Assembly (NCBI GenBank): GCA_947561395.2
Contig: OX387182.1
Location: 52,537,283 to 52,601,282 of the forward strand
Reading direction: 5' to 3'
DNA from: Buxus sempervirens
Lineage: Eukaryota > Streptophyta > Magnoliopsida > Buxales > Buxaceae
Length of the DNA stretch: 64,000 nt
The notes beneath the pieces were generated by a model that did no database searches, was not told the origin of the DNA, and saw only the letters and a program-made list of their open reading frames with translations. Made by a program: the position numbers and the translations under genes. Of this stretch, positions 23,261-34,630 are shown piece by piece. Within the stretch, counting starts at the first letter, position 1, and every line of letters starts with the position of its first letter.

Positions 23261-23868
23261 GAATTTGTATGGGAGAGATGAGAACAACGTAGGATGGTGG
23301 AGCCGCCATGAATGTACACAGATTTTTTGCCCGTTTGAACATATTATATAATTTATTAATAACTTTTTTTTGGGTATGTTGTGGTCATTATTGTTGTTTA
23401 TATTGTGATTGGTTTGGTTCGGTTTTTGCCTTAAAACAGAAACCAAATTGATTTTTATCTATTGTTATTATAAAGCAAACATCGCCTTTTCCAGCTGACA
23501 TTTCATACCCAAAAAACCTTCAATTTTTTAAAATTAATATCTATGCCCATTTGTTAAATAACTAATTGCCTAACATTATATATCCAAAACACCCTTTATT
23601 AATTCCTTTCAAATTTGTTGTCTCATAATTACGTATATAGTCCAGTAATTGAGTGTATGCGAATATACATATCGCGCTAATATCTTAAATGTTTTTTATG
23701 GTTTATTAGTTATCCTTATAGGACCTAAACCTTATTACAATCCCCTTTAAATAATTATCAAATATACCCAATTGGTTTGAACAGATTGAACCAGATGACG
23801 CCAAAGCTCCAAACATGAACTCGGTTGATGGGCCGGTTAAAGGCATGACCTTGCGCTCATGCAACCAT
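23261..23868. other. Junction between units A and B, no gene seen
   Basis: Positions 23290-23460 match 40258-40430, the far end of unit B; from about 23650 the sequence matches the start of unit A. The head-to-tail boundary therefore falls between roughly 23460 and 23650. No coding sequence is supported. Confidence 0.6.
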
Positions 23869-24639
23869 TAGAGCTGGCAACCCACCCGAACCAAACCCGA
23901 ATTAAATGGGTTTGGGTTGACCCATTTAATAATTGGGTTGGTTTTGGGTTTAGGTTTTCTCAACCCATCTAAAAACGGGTCAACCCGTTGGGTACCCATC
24001 TAAATTCAAATTAAGTTTCCTTTTTTTCCCCCCTTATATTTATATTTATACCCAATTTATACTCTATCTTATTATGTTATCAAATATAGTTAACTGATTA
24101 AGCATGTTAATTTAATATGATAAGACTTTAATCATTAAATTATTTTACGACTAATATTATTTTATTAATTTTGAGAATTAATAATATTGCTATGTATACA
24201 CAAGTTGTTTATTTATTATATAATAAGTAATATGATTATATAATTGTATTATATAAACTTTAAAAGTTACATTTTTAATACAATGCATGTGAGACTAACT
24301 ATTATAATTTTGTTTAAATTCATTTAATTGATTTTATATATTTCAATTCTTCTTCTCAATTAAATTTCTCTTATTTTTAAATTTCTTGGAAAAGATGGTG
24401 CTTATTAAGTGTTTTTATGTTATTTATTAACGGTTTACTTTGTTAAATGGAGTTTTTATATAAGCATAATTGAACTTAAAATAGGAATAAAAATTAATTT
24501 TAAAAATAAACCGGTTGAGTTGGGTTCAACCCATTAATTGTCAGATTGGTGATTTCTCAACTTGTTAGTAATCGAGTTAAACCCAACCCAACCCATTTAG
24601 CTACCAACCCGTTTACAACTTGACCCATCGCCACCTCTA
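23869..24639. mobile_element. hAT-type MITE
   Basis: 771 bp with ends TAGAGCTGGCAACCC and CGCCACCTCTA. The flanking octamers GCAACCAT and GCAACCTG match at 6 of 8 bases, an eroded target duplication. Subterminal AACCCAACCC motifs abound. Unit A lacks it at the matching place. Confidence 0.75.
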
Positions 24640-24675
24640 GCAACCTGGTGGGTTGGCTCAAGATTTTGGCACCCG

Positions 24676-24945
24676 CAATGGCGGAACCACATTATTGCCC
24701 CCCCTAGCTTTTATTTTTTAATTAAAAAAATATATTTTTATATGTTTTAATTAAAATTTATGTTTTGCCCCATCTAAAATTTCTGGTTTCCCCCCTCACT
24801 CATTGAAATTTCTATATTTCATGATAACCCCCTCTAAAATTTCTGGTTTATTCCACCAACTCATTGAAATTTCTATATTTCATGAGAAGTGTTAATTGAA
24901 AATTTTTTTTATCCCCTCAGATTTGGAGTCATAGTTCCGCCACTG
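24676..24945. mobile_element. Small hAT-type MITE with 8-bp target duplication
   Basis: 270 bp with terminal repeats CAATGGCGGAAC and GTTCCGCCACTG and a perfect duplication GGCACCCG at 24668-24675 and 24946-24953. It contains a direct repeat with TCTAAAATTTCTGGTTT. Absent from unit A. Confidence 0.88.
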
Positions 24946-25154
24946 GGCACCCGCACAGCCAACCACAAACATCTCATATGCAACTTTCAAGCTTTCCCTT
25001 TCTTGTTCACCATACTCAAGTATCTCTTATCCACAAATTAATTGCGTCCATTAAAGGGCAGATAAGATCCTTTGATGGAAAGGTGATGTGCAAAGCTACT
25101 ATGCTAGCTCTTTTTTCAAGCCATGGTTGCTATTGGCTCTCATGATTTCTCTTT

Positions 25155-25509
25155 TGTTATTTTCAAGAACATTGAAAAAGACCAAACTAATCCTTGAGGT
25201 TAATTTATTTAAATGCCAATATAACCACAAAAATATCAAACTAAATTTAAAGATTTAATGCAACTAAATAAGCTTTAACAAAATCGAAATTCCAACTTAA
25301 TTTCTCCATTTGAGTATTCTCCAAAAATTTCTTTATAAATCTACAAATATATGTAATTTTGTCATTTAGCATATAAGATAAAGTATTTTGCTCAAACTTA
25401 AATAATATCTTAGCTATAAAATATTTGGAAGGGATCTTTGTGATTATTTGTGCATATGTGAAGGGAAGTTTTGAACATCTTCTAAATGTCAGGACTTCTA
25501 TATGCATAA
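25155..25509 (-). repeat. Repeat family R39, unit B copy
   Basis: Matches 2845-3206 at the same relative place, directly next to the hAT insertion, and the inverse of 39625-40031. Confidence 0.6.
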
Positions 25510-25833
25510 GTGACAAGTAGGGATAGCAGCTAGTGGGGGTTTGGGGCGGGTTTTTTTGAACCCGAACCCGTCCTTATAGAGTATTAGCCAATACGAAACT
25601 CTAACCCATCCTTATTGGGTCAGTAACGAGGTAGGTCGGGATTGACCCTGTAGTATTAATAGATACTAAAATATGTGTTTTTAAAAAAAATTATCAATAA
25701 AAAATATATTTATTCATTAAATATGTATCTTTTAAATATGATATATACCAAAATAATATTTTAAACATATAGAAGTAATATTATAATAGACTAAGATCGG
25801 GTTCGAGACAGGTTAGGCTAAACCCAAACATGG

Positions 25834-28330
25834 TGTAGACACCTGATTTTTGCACCCCCAAAAATGCAAAAAATAAAAATTTCAATTAAAAAGTCAAACC
25901 CTGAGGGGGCCAAAATTTGACTCTTTGATCCAAAGAGAATTGGCCATCAAACTTCCTCTCATTGAAAAGAGCATTTTGACACGGTTCTAACGCAACTGAG
26001 TTTGCCAGAATCGGAGTCCAGATGAGGAAGTTATGAGCCGGTTAAACTTTTGGGGAAGCGAAAGTTGACTTTTTGCTCAACCCCAATTCAACTGCCCAAT
26101 TTGATCCCAGTGGATAGTGGGTTCCGAGCCGATTCCAATGACACCAAATTTGCTGAAATCGGACATCAGACGGAAAAGTTATGGGCAGTTGAAGTTTCAA
26201 GAAGCTGCCCATATGGCAAAACAGCAGCAAAAAGCAGAATAGATGAATTAAATAAATAAAAAAATCGTATCTTTATTTTTTAATAATATTTTAATAAAAG
26301 AATCTCGTTTTATAATATAATAATCAAAAAATCGGATAAAAATCTTTAAATAAATCAAATTTAATAAAGCATTTGAAATCCAACATTTTAAAAACGTGAT
26401 GGACCGTATTTGAAGTACGGGTGAGGCATGCCCGTATTTCAAATACGAGCAAGCTTCTAGAAGGGGACGCGTGTCGCTGTACGGCGGGACACGCGTCCCG
26501 TACGGCCGATTTTGCGAGATTTGAAAATGTGCGTTTTTCGCCCGTATTTGAATTACGGGAAGGCACGCCCGTACTTGAAGTACGGGCAAGGCATGCCCGT
26601 ACTTGAAGTACGGGCAAGGCATGCCCGTACTTCAAATACGGGCACGAAAATTTTGCCTATAAATAGAAAGGCCACCCCCCTCATTTGAACAAGCTGGTCC
26701 CCCATATGCCCCCACTATCCGGTTTTGTCTTCTCCCACGTCCAAAACCCTGTCCAAATGCCCTCTCATTCCCAAGCTTAATTTTATCCCCAAAATACCCC
26801 TGAACCACTACCTTTTCACCCTCACCTTCAATCTCCTTTCAACCTAAGAATAGGAGAACCTCTTTTCAAACCCAATTCGGAAAATTAAAGGAGGTGCGGA
26901 AGCGCTGCCAAAATCGTACGGAGAGCTACCACACATTGAAAGTGAAAGGTAATAGCAAAATGAGTGCTTCTGGTAATGTATTGTTCAATATATATTAAAG
27001 TTGATTATTTCTAAGTAAACTTCATTTCCTTCTTATTCTGTTATTTGTATTTCACCTATTCACTCCTATTGTGCATGGTTTTTGGGCTCCCTATGATAAG
27101 AGGGAGCCCCCACATAAAGGAAGGAGAATAGCCAAAGTGAACTCAAGCAAACATTTGCATCATCTTGGTTATTTTAGGAGGGGTTTGTCCTCCTTGGAAA
27201 TCTGTTTGTACCCTTAACTCACCCCTCTCTTTCCTTTTTTAATGAATCCCACCATCATGTATGCCTAAAATCAGCTAAGGTGAACATCGAAGACATGGGA
27301 GATCATCCCATTGCAAAAGACCAAGAAGAAGGAAATAGGCATTCTCGAAGCCAAAAGTATCGTTCATGAATTTTTGTAGCGGAGTTGGAATCCGGTGAAG
27401 AATGTTCGGACATCCCAAGAAGACCACGGAACTGATTCCGATCGAAATTGGCACAAAAATGCAAGTTCGGATGAAAATCGTATACTCAGAACGGACAAGG
27501 CGTGACCGTAGCTAGTCTACGGTCTGACCTGAACCGTATTAAATTTACGGTTTTGACCAGACCGTGAATCAAATACGGTCACTCAATAAAGTAACTTAAA
27601 AAACCATTTTTTCCGACCCGGGTGGACCCAAATCCAACCCGAACCGGTCTGAATCGACCCAAGAAGTTGATTGGGCTATTCTTAGCCCTCCATAGACCAT
27701 GGGCCCTTATAGGCCCACCAAGGCACCTTGGGCCCACTTGTGGGGCCCAATTTTGACCGGCCCAAACCAGGCCCATTTTCAATAAACGGGCCCAAGGCCA
27801 CTTGACACTGGCTAATGGGCCCATTCCAAGCCCGCTAAGCCCAAATCTAAAGTGTAAATAAATAAAATTTGAATAAATAACCAAATGGGTTACCCAATAA
27901 CCCAATTGGGCCCCAGGCCCAATCATGGCAACCCACGGGTCTTCCAACAGGATCCGGGTTCGACCCACTTCACTAAATAAGAAGATAAAATCAAAGTAAA
28001 AGGGACCCACACCATCAATGGTCCCCACTCAGACCAAATAAGTGTGCATGCTGGTCTAGGAAGGGTGAGAATTAAGTTAACTCAAGACCAAGGAGACCCA
28101 CGGGACCTGTCAATCGACGGGGCGGGCTAGGGTGTCTTCGGGCTTCCATAGACGTAACCGAGAACTTACTCAGAACTCTAATAAGCCGCATACCAGAATA
28201 ATTAGGCCCGAATAGGTGCCCCTTTTGTATCTGCCTACACCTCTCAGGCAGTGGCGACTCCAAACCAGCCCCGAGGCGAGCATCACTTCTTCATGCACCT
28301 CGTCGTGCGGCCCGAAATGAGGTGCGCACA
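25834..28330 (+). mobile_element. Solo LTR, family T/Y, copy T
   Basis: 2497 bp, starts TGTAGACACCTG, ends GGTGCGCACA. A perfect target duplication CATGG lies at 25829-25833 and 28331-28335. A TATA box is at 26656-26667. Two shared 5' modules lie at about 25965-26190 and the hairpin module at 28231-28251. Inserted in the hAT element. No internal region. Confidence 0.92.
26405..26645. repeat. Palindrome array upstream of the TATA box in LTR T
   Basis: About six imperfect palindromes of the form GCCCGTACTTGAAGTACGGGC, the last three joined by AAGGCAT spacers, plus a GGACGCGTGTC..GACACGCGTCC palindrome in the middle. The array ends about 11 bp before the TATA box. A second cluster with GACCGTAG..CTACGGTC arms lies at 27505-27590. 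Confidence 0.85.
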
Positions 28331-28540
28331 CATGGACCTAACCCGATTTTAATGATAGCAAACCCTAAGCATTAAGTACAGGCCAGGTTACCTGTTTAAC
28401 CCGCCACATTGCCATCCTTGGTGACAAGGGCATAAATATAATCATCCTTTTCTAAATTCCTCACAGTACACAGTGCACATGCAGGATTTTTCTTGCCACT
28501 CCCCATACATCGTCTATAAACACTTGATCATTTCCTCCAA

Positions 28541-28590
28541 CGGCCACGTCACCACAATGAAGCCAGCCTGGGACCAGAGGATACGTCACC
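28541..28590 (+). promoter_or_regulatory. Displaced ACGTCA motif pair of the unit B VQ copy
   Basis: ACGTCA at 28546-28551 and 28583-28588, matching the unit A pair at 4317 and 4355. In unit A they lie about 0.3 kb from the start codon; here the retro-insertion starting at 28616 has pushed them more than 7.2 kb from theirs. Confidence 0.5.
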
Positions 28591-28975
28591 ACAATGAAAG
28601 CCAAGTTTTATGCATTTTTTTTTTATGGAAAGCCGAGCTAAGCTCTTTCTTCATTAAATGAACACAGAGATACAAGAGATGTGGCTACAAGCCAGAAAAC
28701 ATAGATAAAACACCCATAAAAGCCTAGATGCAAAAGAAGCCAGGAAACAGGGAAGGTATAAACCCCAACAATCTGGTAACAGTTCTGAGTGAAAGTGTCC
28801 GACCTTGTGCCGAAGCAAAATGAAACCACCTGAAAAACAGGGGTAAAGTCGGACGGAGGGTCCGTCGGTAGAGCTGTAATTTTGGCCTGGACCACCCGAA
28901 GCCCGCCCAACCCAGCCCGAATAACAACCCGATTTAAGAAATAAGTTTGGGTTTGGGTTTGGGTTTGGGCCGGGC

Positions 28976-29332
28976 TCAATCTTGAGCCCGAAGTTGAGTT
29001 CGGGTTGGGCTCGGGCTCACAAGGTACAACCCGAAAAAACCCGAATAACCCGAAATATATATACTACTAAAACCCCCTCCTTCAAACCTCCATATGATTG
29101 TCTCCTGCAAACCTAAAAGTTTCTTGTCTTCTCCCATATCTCTACCACGGAAGTTGGAATTGCTCGCCCCTCTCAATGACTTACTGTCCATCTCTTCTAT
29201 TATCAATACCTCACATCGCAAAGACAACCTAGCTAGACAAACCTCTAACAAAGGAGCTCGATCGGCAGGAGCTAGCAATACAGTTGCTGTCGGTGTCGTT
29301 GTCAATATAGTGGGGTACAGTTCCAGCAGCAA
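28976..29332 (-). other. Open reading frame inside hAT copy 3, unknown product
   Basis: 118 codons, related over nearly its full length to the frame at 2287-2673. A plus-strand frame at 29094-29477 overlaps it. No family recognised. Confidence 0.25.
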
Positions 29333-30466
29333 GGGATTTGCGATACAGTTCCATCGCTCACAAGGGATTTGCGATTGCTATTTTTGTCAAATCGGGCATC
29401 TCTCTTTAAATTGGGCATCTCATCTTTCCCCATTTGTTCACTGCTTTCAGGTACTGTTTAATTCCTCTCTTTTCTAGTACTTGATCTGGATGAGATCCAT
29501 TAATGTGTGCTTGGGAGGGTTTGTTTCTTTTCCTCGGCTATGCACCATATAATCTAAAATTATCTACCTCTTTGACTACAAAGTTAGTTCAGATATTTCA
29601 ATCCCCAATCTTTTACTGCTAGATGCAAAATTTCATTAAAATTTGATTTCCGATAAGGTAGCAAAACAGAAAATCTTGTTACTTTAGTAGTATTTTATTT
29701 TACATTATTTTTAACATCAATATATATCCCCTAAAATCTTGATTTATTGTTCTTGTTTGGTTATATGAAAATGAGTTATGTGTTTCTTACGTAATTTCGT
29801 GGTTCTAATATTTGAAATGTAGTCTAACTTAGCCAAAAAAAAAAAAAAACGTAGATTCTGAAGTAATTGGAAGAGATAGGAAACATGAATATTAAGTCTA
29901 TTTAAAATTACAAAAGTTGATTGATTTTGTAAAATGTATTATTTTTAGATTAAGGTTTGAATACTTAAACAATGTAAAAATGCAATGAAACTAATTCTGG
30001 AATTTCAAATGGGGTAGGTCCTGTATGCAACATTGCAATTTTCGTGAAACAGTGATTGAGTGGGAAATGTAGCGATGCCTTGCTAATCAAGTCATCATTT
30101 TCTATCTATTGTTTCTGTGAGAGTAGAGGATGCCTTGTTAGGATTAATTCTGCTACTATATTTGTTGTATTGCTGTTAATTCCATGCGTTATGATGGAAG
30201 GTTGCATCAAATTGGAAGACATGTGAAACTCATAAATATCTTAGTGAATATTTTGTTCTAAGGCTCTTTACACACATAAAAAGTTTGGTGGACTTATAGA
30301 GATCATTTTTTAACCTAATACACAAACAAATCAATGTATGCTGTAAGCACCTCATTTTTGCGCTCCCAGAAAAACCAGAAATGCAAACCCTGGACAGAAA
30401 GTCAAACCCTAAGTGGTGAAAAGTTGACTTTTTGATCAAGTGAAATTTGGCCACCTCGCTTTATAC

Positions 30467-30990
30467 CATTGGATAGAGAATCTGGACACGGTTCCAACAC
30501 AACTGAGTTTGCAGGAATCGGAGTCCGAATGAGGGTTCTGCGGGCGGTCAAACTCGAGCAGAGCCAAAAGTTGACTTTCTGCTAAAATCCGATCCAGAGG
30601 CCTACCCCTATACCATTGGATAGAGAATCTCGACACAGTTCCAACGCAACTGAGTTTGCAGGAATCGGAGTCCGGATGAGGGTTCTGCGGGAGGCCAAAC
30701 TTGAGCAGAGCCAAAAATTGACTTTTTGCTAAAATCCGATCCAAAAGGCCTACCCCTAGGCCATTGGACAGAGAATTTCGACACGGTTCCAACGCAACTG
30801 AGTTTGCCCAGATCGGAGTCCGGATGAAGGATCTATGAGCCGGTCAAACTTGAGGGGAGCAGAAATTGACTTTCTGCTAAACCCCAGAACAGCTGCCCAA
30901 ACTTGTCCCAGTGGATAGGTCATCCTGACACGATTCCAATGCAACTGAGTTTGGTCGAATCGGAGTCCCGGATAGTAAGTTATGAGCAAA
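30467..30990 (+). repeat. Four tandem ~147-bp modules at the 5' end of LTR V
   Basis: Units begin near 30467, 30613, 30761 and 30908. Each has a CCATTGGAYAGAGAAT-type start, then GACACGGTTCCAACGCAACTG and ATCGGAGTCCGGATG. The same module occurs once in LTR Z (about 8930-9030) and twice in LTRs Y and T. Confidence 0.85.
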
Positions 30991-31241
30991 ACAAGAAACC
31001 CTAAAAACTGCCCACGTGGCAAAAACAACAGAAAAAGGTGTCTGGGGGCAAATCCGTAAATAATCAGGACAGTAAAAAATATCTGTAATTATCTGGGGAC
31101 GAATCTGTCAATATCAGTTGATGAGAAAATTGCTCAGGGACTAATTTGCAATTTCCAAAAAAAATCACCCCACATGCTTAATTCCCCACCACATCTTTCC
31201 CTCTTTCTCTCTTCCATAACTCATTCCCCATTCCCCACCAC

Positions 31242-31243
31242 AT

Positions 31244-31274
<31 letters not shown>

Positions 31275-31370
31275 CTTCATAAATCCATGTCCCCTATGCA
31301 TCCCCCCATGCATCATACTCTCATCTCTCTCTATCTCTCTCTCTCCCTCATGAGCATCCATACATGCATC

Positions 31371-31433
<63 letters not shown>
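31242..31433. repeat. (CT)n microsatellites in LTR V
   Basis: CT tracts around 31245-31275 and a long one at about 31375-31433, separated by CATGCATC-rich sequence. Confidence 0.93.
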
Positions 31434-31435
<2 letters not shown>

Positions 31436-33179
31436 ATGATTGTGCCCCCCATGCATGCATGCCCATCCCATTGCCACATGAATAAAACCCCCCAAGTCAC
31501 ATACGTATGAGGTGTTCTCCCATTTGGTGCAGATTTTTCTCTTCAAGGCATTTTTCCTCTCCAACTTCTCCATTCTCTCTCCCAAGCTCTCTTCTCTCCC
31601 CTACGGTTGGAGCTCATTGGTGGCTCTCCATCTTTCTCACCTCTCCATTCTCCCATTCAAACAAGAGAGGAGCAGCTGCTGTTGGTGCAAGAAGGAAGCT
31701 ACTCCAGCCCTTGCCTGGCTCCAAGGAAGCTTCACACCCAGTCCCCAAGGATATAAGTCCCCAAGGTGAGCTCCTTCCCACATTTTGTTTAACATAGGTG
31801 AACATGAGATAGATTGAAGCATGTAAGGTCTCATGCATATGGAAATATTTCTGTTGTGCATTTCATGTGCATTTTTCTCTCTTTTGCCATCTCTTTTCAT
31901 GATAATACAAGAGCAACTACCCTTTAAAGGTAAGATTTTCGTTTGAGCAAAAGGGAAGAAGAGGTTTTTCTTTAGGCTTGGCTTTAAAGTATTGTAAGGT
32001 TGCTGTTTTTTTACTCTAATAATATTGTTATGTTCTCTTTCATTTTACTAGAGGAGCATGTTCCTCTCACTTCATCTAATGTGTCCCATGAGTAACCCCC
32101 CTTTCTCTTCCCTTCTTTAAGCGATCTCCTTTTTTTTGATTAAGTATGTTAGGTTCGTATAAACGCGTGAAAATCATATATTGAGCATGCTCAATCTCAT
32201 TTTTAATTTCATTTGTATATGATTTAGATATTGTTGTAAATGTGTGTGAGATCTCTCTATCATCCACCATCATTTGGAGCTCGGGTGTTGTTTTTTTAGG
32301 ATCATGTAAGCACCTCCCTTATCTACTGTTTTTATGTGATTCATCATGACTTTTGTTTCTTTCTATCTACTGATTTTGGCCTCATAAAGTCACCACTACA
32401 TGGCTTTGTACATGTCCTATTTGAATGCTTATTTCCTCTCTTGTTATGAATATGCCTAGGTGTTTGTGTGTACCATAGTCTAATGTGAGTTAGAAGGAAT
32501 ATAAAATCTGTTTGCTAGTTTTTTTTTTTGTGTAAGCACGAATAAACACGCTCACACATGTATATATTGATGTGAAATATGCCCATCAAAGTGAGTTACA
32601 TGTTATTCCTTACTTTTAGGATCATGGAAAAAGGATGTTTTATTGATTGTTTTTACATGCTATACCAAGGTTTTGTTTCATGTTAGCTGCTGATTTTTTA
32701 TTTATCACATGAAGCCACTCCATGTAGCTTCACACACTTTCCATAAGCATGTTTGTTCCCCCATGTATTAGGAACATGTCTAGTGGCTTTAAGCATGGCA
32801 CTATCTACCAAAACATGTATGCATGGAAATCTAGCTTTGGTTTTTATGGTCTACTTTATTGTTTAGTTAAATTTTAACTTAAAAATGCATTTCTTGGTTT
32901 GATATTCTCCCATGTACAATAAGAGTTTGTTTCTTTTTTTAGCAAAGAAACTAAAGTAGGGATATCCAAATCCCTACTCATTCTTTTGATTTGGATCGGA
33001 GGGAGGAAGCCCCCCACCCATTCCCTTTGAGTTTGGTTTTGAAAACACCAAAAAGAGGAGCCAAATGGCCTCATTCGGACCACTGTGGGCCCACACAGGG
33101 GCCCACAAAGACCTTATATATGTCCACAAACCCTTTGGTTGGATTTGCTGTAAAAAAAAAGGTGCAAAAAAGTGTTTTC

Positions 33180-33295
33180 TCAGTGTACCCGACAACTCAG
33201 GTCGGATCACTTTAAATTTGTGTGTAGCCGACCTTTATGGTCGGCTACATTGAGAATTATGTGTAGCCGACCATAAAGGCTGGCTACATGGCAGA
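33180..33295. repeat. Palindrome cluster in LTR V
   Basis: Three units: GTACCCGACA..GGTCGGATC, GTAGCCGACC..GGTCGGCTAC and GTAGCCGACC..GGCTGGCTAC. The second is a perfect stem of ten pairs. Confidence 0.8.
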
Positions 33296-34630
33296 AATGC
33301 CATTTTTTGTTTGTTCTTTGATTCTTACCGAATTTTGTGATGTTTTCAACAAAACCAGATGAACCAATAGGGTTTCCGGGTCACCCGGAAACCCAACATG
33401 GGACCTGGACCCCCGGTCCAATTTGGAACAACAGTGGGCCTTCCAACGGGGCCCACCAAGCCCAATAAACCCTAAAGCATGAAAATAAGCAACTTAAGCA
33501 ATCTAACCAAACCGGGCGGGCCAAACCCCATGCGGCCCACCCGAGCTTGATTTGTTGAATGTAATATGTGATAGATAGCATGGTTTGGCCGAGACCAAGG
33601 GCTAGGGCCTACCGGGCCCGCCAAGCCCATTAACCGAACCAAGTAAGGGTGCAAACCCTAAGCTTCAAGGAATCTGGGCTTTCAAGCCCAAAACTGGACC
33701 ATGGGCCCCAAGCCCAATGTCCAATGCACTTTGTCAAATATTAAACAAGATAAATCTAAAAATACTTTGACAACTATCTTGGGGGCCCACCCAGGGACCC
33801 ATAAAGCAATCCCGGCCCGCTTTTGGCATGGAAATCCACTTAAATTTAATTAAACTTGAAATTTAAAATAAAATCAATTCACTTGAACCAAAGCCCAAAG
33901 GGCCTCTCAGGCTAGACTGAGGCCCACTAGGGGGTATGTGGGCTTAACCAAGCCCACCAGGGATACCGTGGGCCTTCCAACGGGGCCCACCCAATCAGAC
34001 TCACTTCATTCAAAAATAAAAAGATAAAATCAAGTAAAGGGACCCACACCGCTTTGGCGGTCCCACCAGACTTAACCAAAATTGAATGCTGGATTAGGAA
34101 TCGGGTGAGTGAGAGACCAACTGAGCTGACTCAAACCAGGGAAACCTATGGGACCCGTCACTTGACGGGGTGGACTGGGGTGTCTACGGACTTCCCCAGA
34201 CCGCAACCGAGAACCTACTTAGAATCTCAAGCCGCAGACCAAGCCTTAGTAGAAGAACTTAGGCACCCAGGTGTCTGCCTGCACCCCATCAGGCAGTGGC
34301 GACTCCAAACAATCCCGAGGCACGCATCGTTTTGTGTTCGCCTTGTCGTGCGGCATTTCCGACGCGTGCACATATGCCAATAAACTTTATTATATATATC
34401 GAAATATTGTAATCTTATATATGTGAATGTATCATTGTATCAAGTAGAAAAAAAAGTTTGGGCTGGCCCGAACCCAACCCAAACTCAAGAAATAATTTTA
34501 GGGTTGGGTTTGGGCTCAAAGAGTTTGGGTTAGGGCGGGCCGAGGAGAGGTTCACCAATTTTAGTTAGGGTTGAGCCCGAACTCATTGAAACCCAGCCCA
34601 GCCCGCCCTACTTACAGCTCTATCCGTCGG

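Larger units (their letters stand above)
363..23480. repeat. Unit A of a tandem segmental duplication
   Basis: Order and sequence match unit B (23640-40440) in stretches. Positions 370-460 match 23650-23740; 640-860 match 24940-25140; 2845-3206 match 25155-25509; 4311-4390 match 28541-28612; the gene 4637-5071 matches 35875-36309; 5150-6060 matches about 37660-38340; 23290-23460 matches 40258-40430. Between matches each unit carries its own transposon insertions, so the visible lengths (about 23 and 17 kb) hide an ancestral unit of perhaps 7-8 kb. The matches are clearly diverged, so the duplication is old. Confidence 0.8.
25518..28420. mobile_element. hAT-type element split by a solo LTR
   Basis: Ends TAGGGATAGCAGC and CATTGCCATCCTTG with a perfect 8-bp duplication GTGACAAG at 25510-25517 and 28421-28428. 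Its own sequence is about 400 bp once the LTR is removed. It occupies the same host site as the hAT element at 3215-3856 in unit A. Confidence 0.82.
30342..34372 (+). mobile_element. Solo LTR, family V (4.0 kb)
   Basis: 4031 bp, starts TGTAAGCACCTC, ends CGCGTGCACA. A perfect target duplication TATGC lies at 30337-30341 and 34373-34377. Contains four tandem copies of the shared 5' module, CT microsatellites, a palindrome cluster at 33180-33295 and the 3' hairpin module (34275-34296). Inserted into the hAT element; the broken hAT sequence resumes cleanly on each side. No internal region, probably Ty3/gypsy. Confidence 0.92.
28869..34622 (-). mobile_element. hAT-type transposon split by a solo LTR, copy 3
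   Basis: Ends TAGAGCTGTAATT and ACTTACAGCTCTA with a perfect 8-bp duplication TCCGTCGG at 28861-28868 and 34623-34630. Without the LTR it is about 1.7 kb. It matches the copy at 1311-2738 in inverse orientation across most of its length, including the internal open frames. Confidence 0.92.

Noticed and set aside
26248-26635. Overlapping open frames of over 100 codons within LTR T
   Set aside because: Created by the repeated palindromes in LTR T; the predicted peptides are just repeat translations.
27579-28028. 149-codon minus-strand open frame
   Set aside because: It lies within solo LTR T, is rich in GGGCCCA-type repeats, has no recognisable domain, and similar composition gives similar frames in LTR Y.
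28940-28970. Telomere-like repeat (GGGTTT tract)
   Set aside because: It reads TTTGGG rather than the plant telomere TTTAGGG, is only a few units long, and belongs to the GGGTTGGG-rich subterminal region of the hAT element.
31242-31433. CT tracts as a core promoter for a gene downstream
   Set aside because: They lie inside solo LTR V, and no coding frame with a recognisable product follows.
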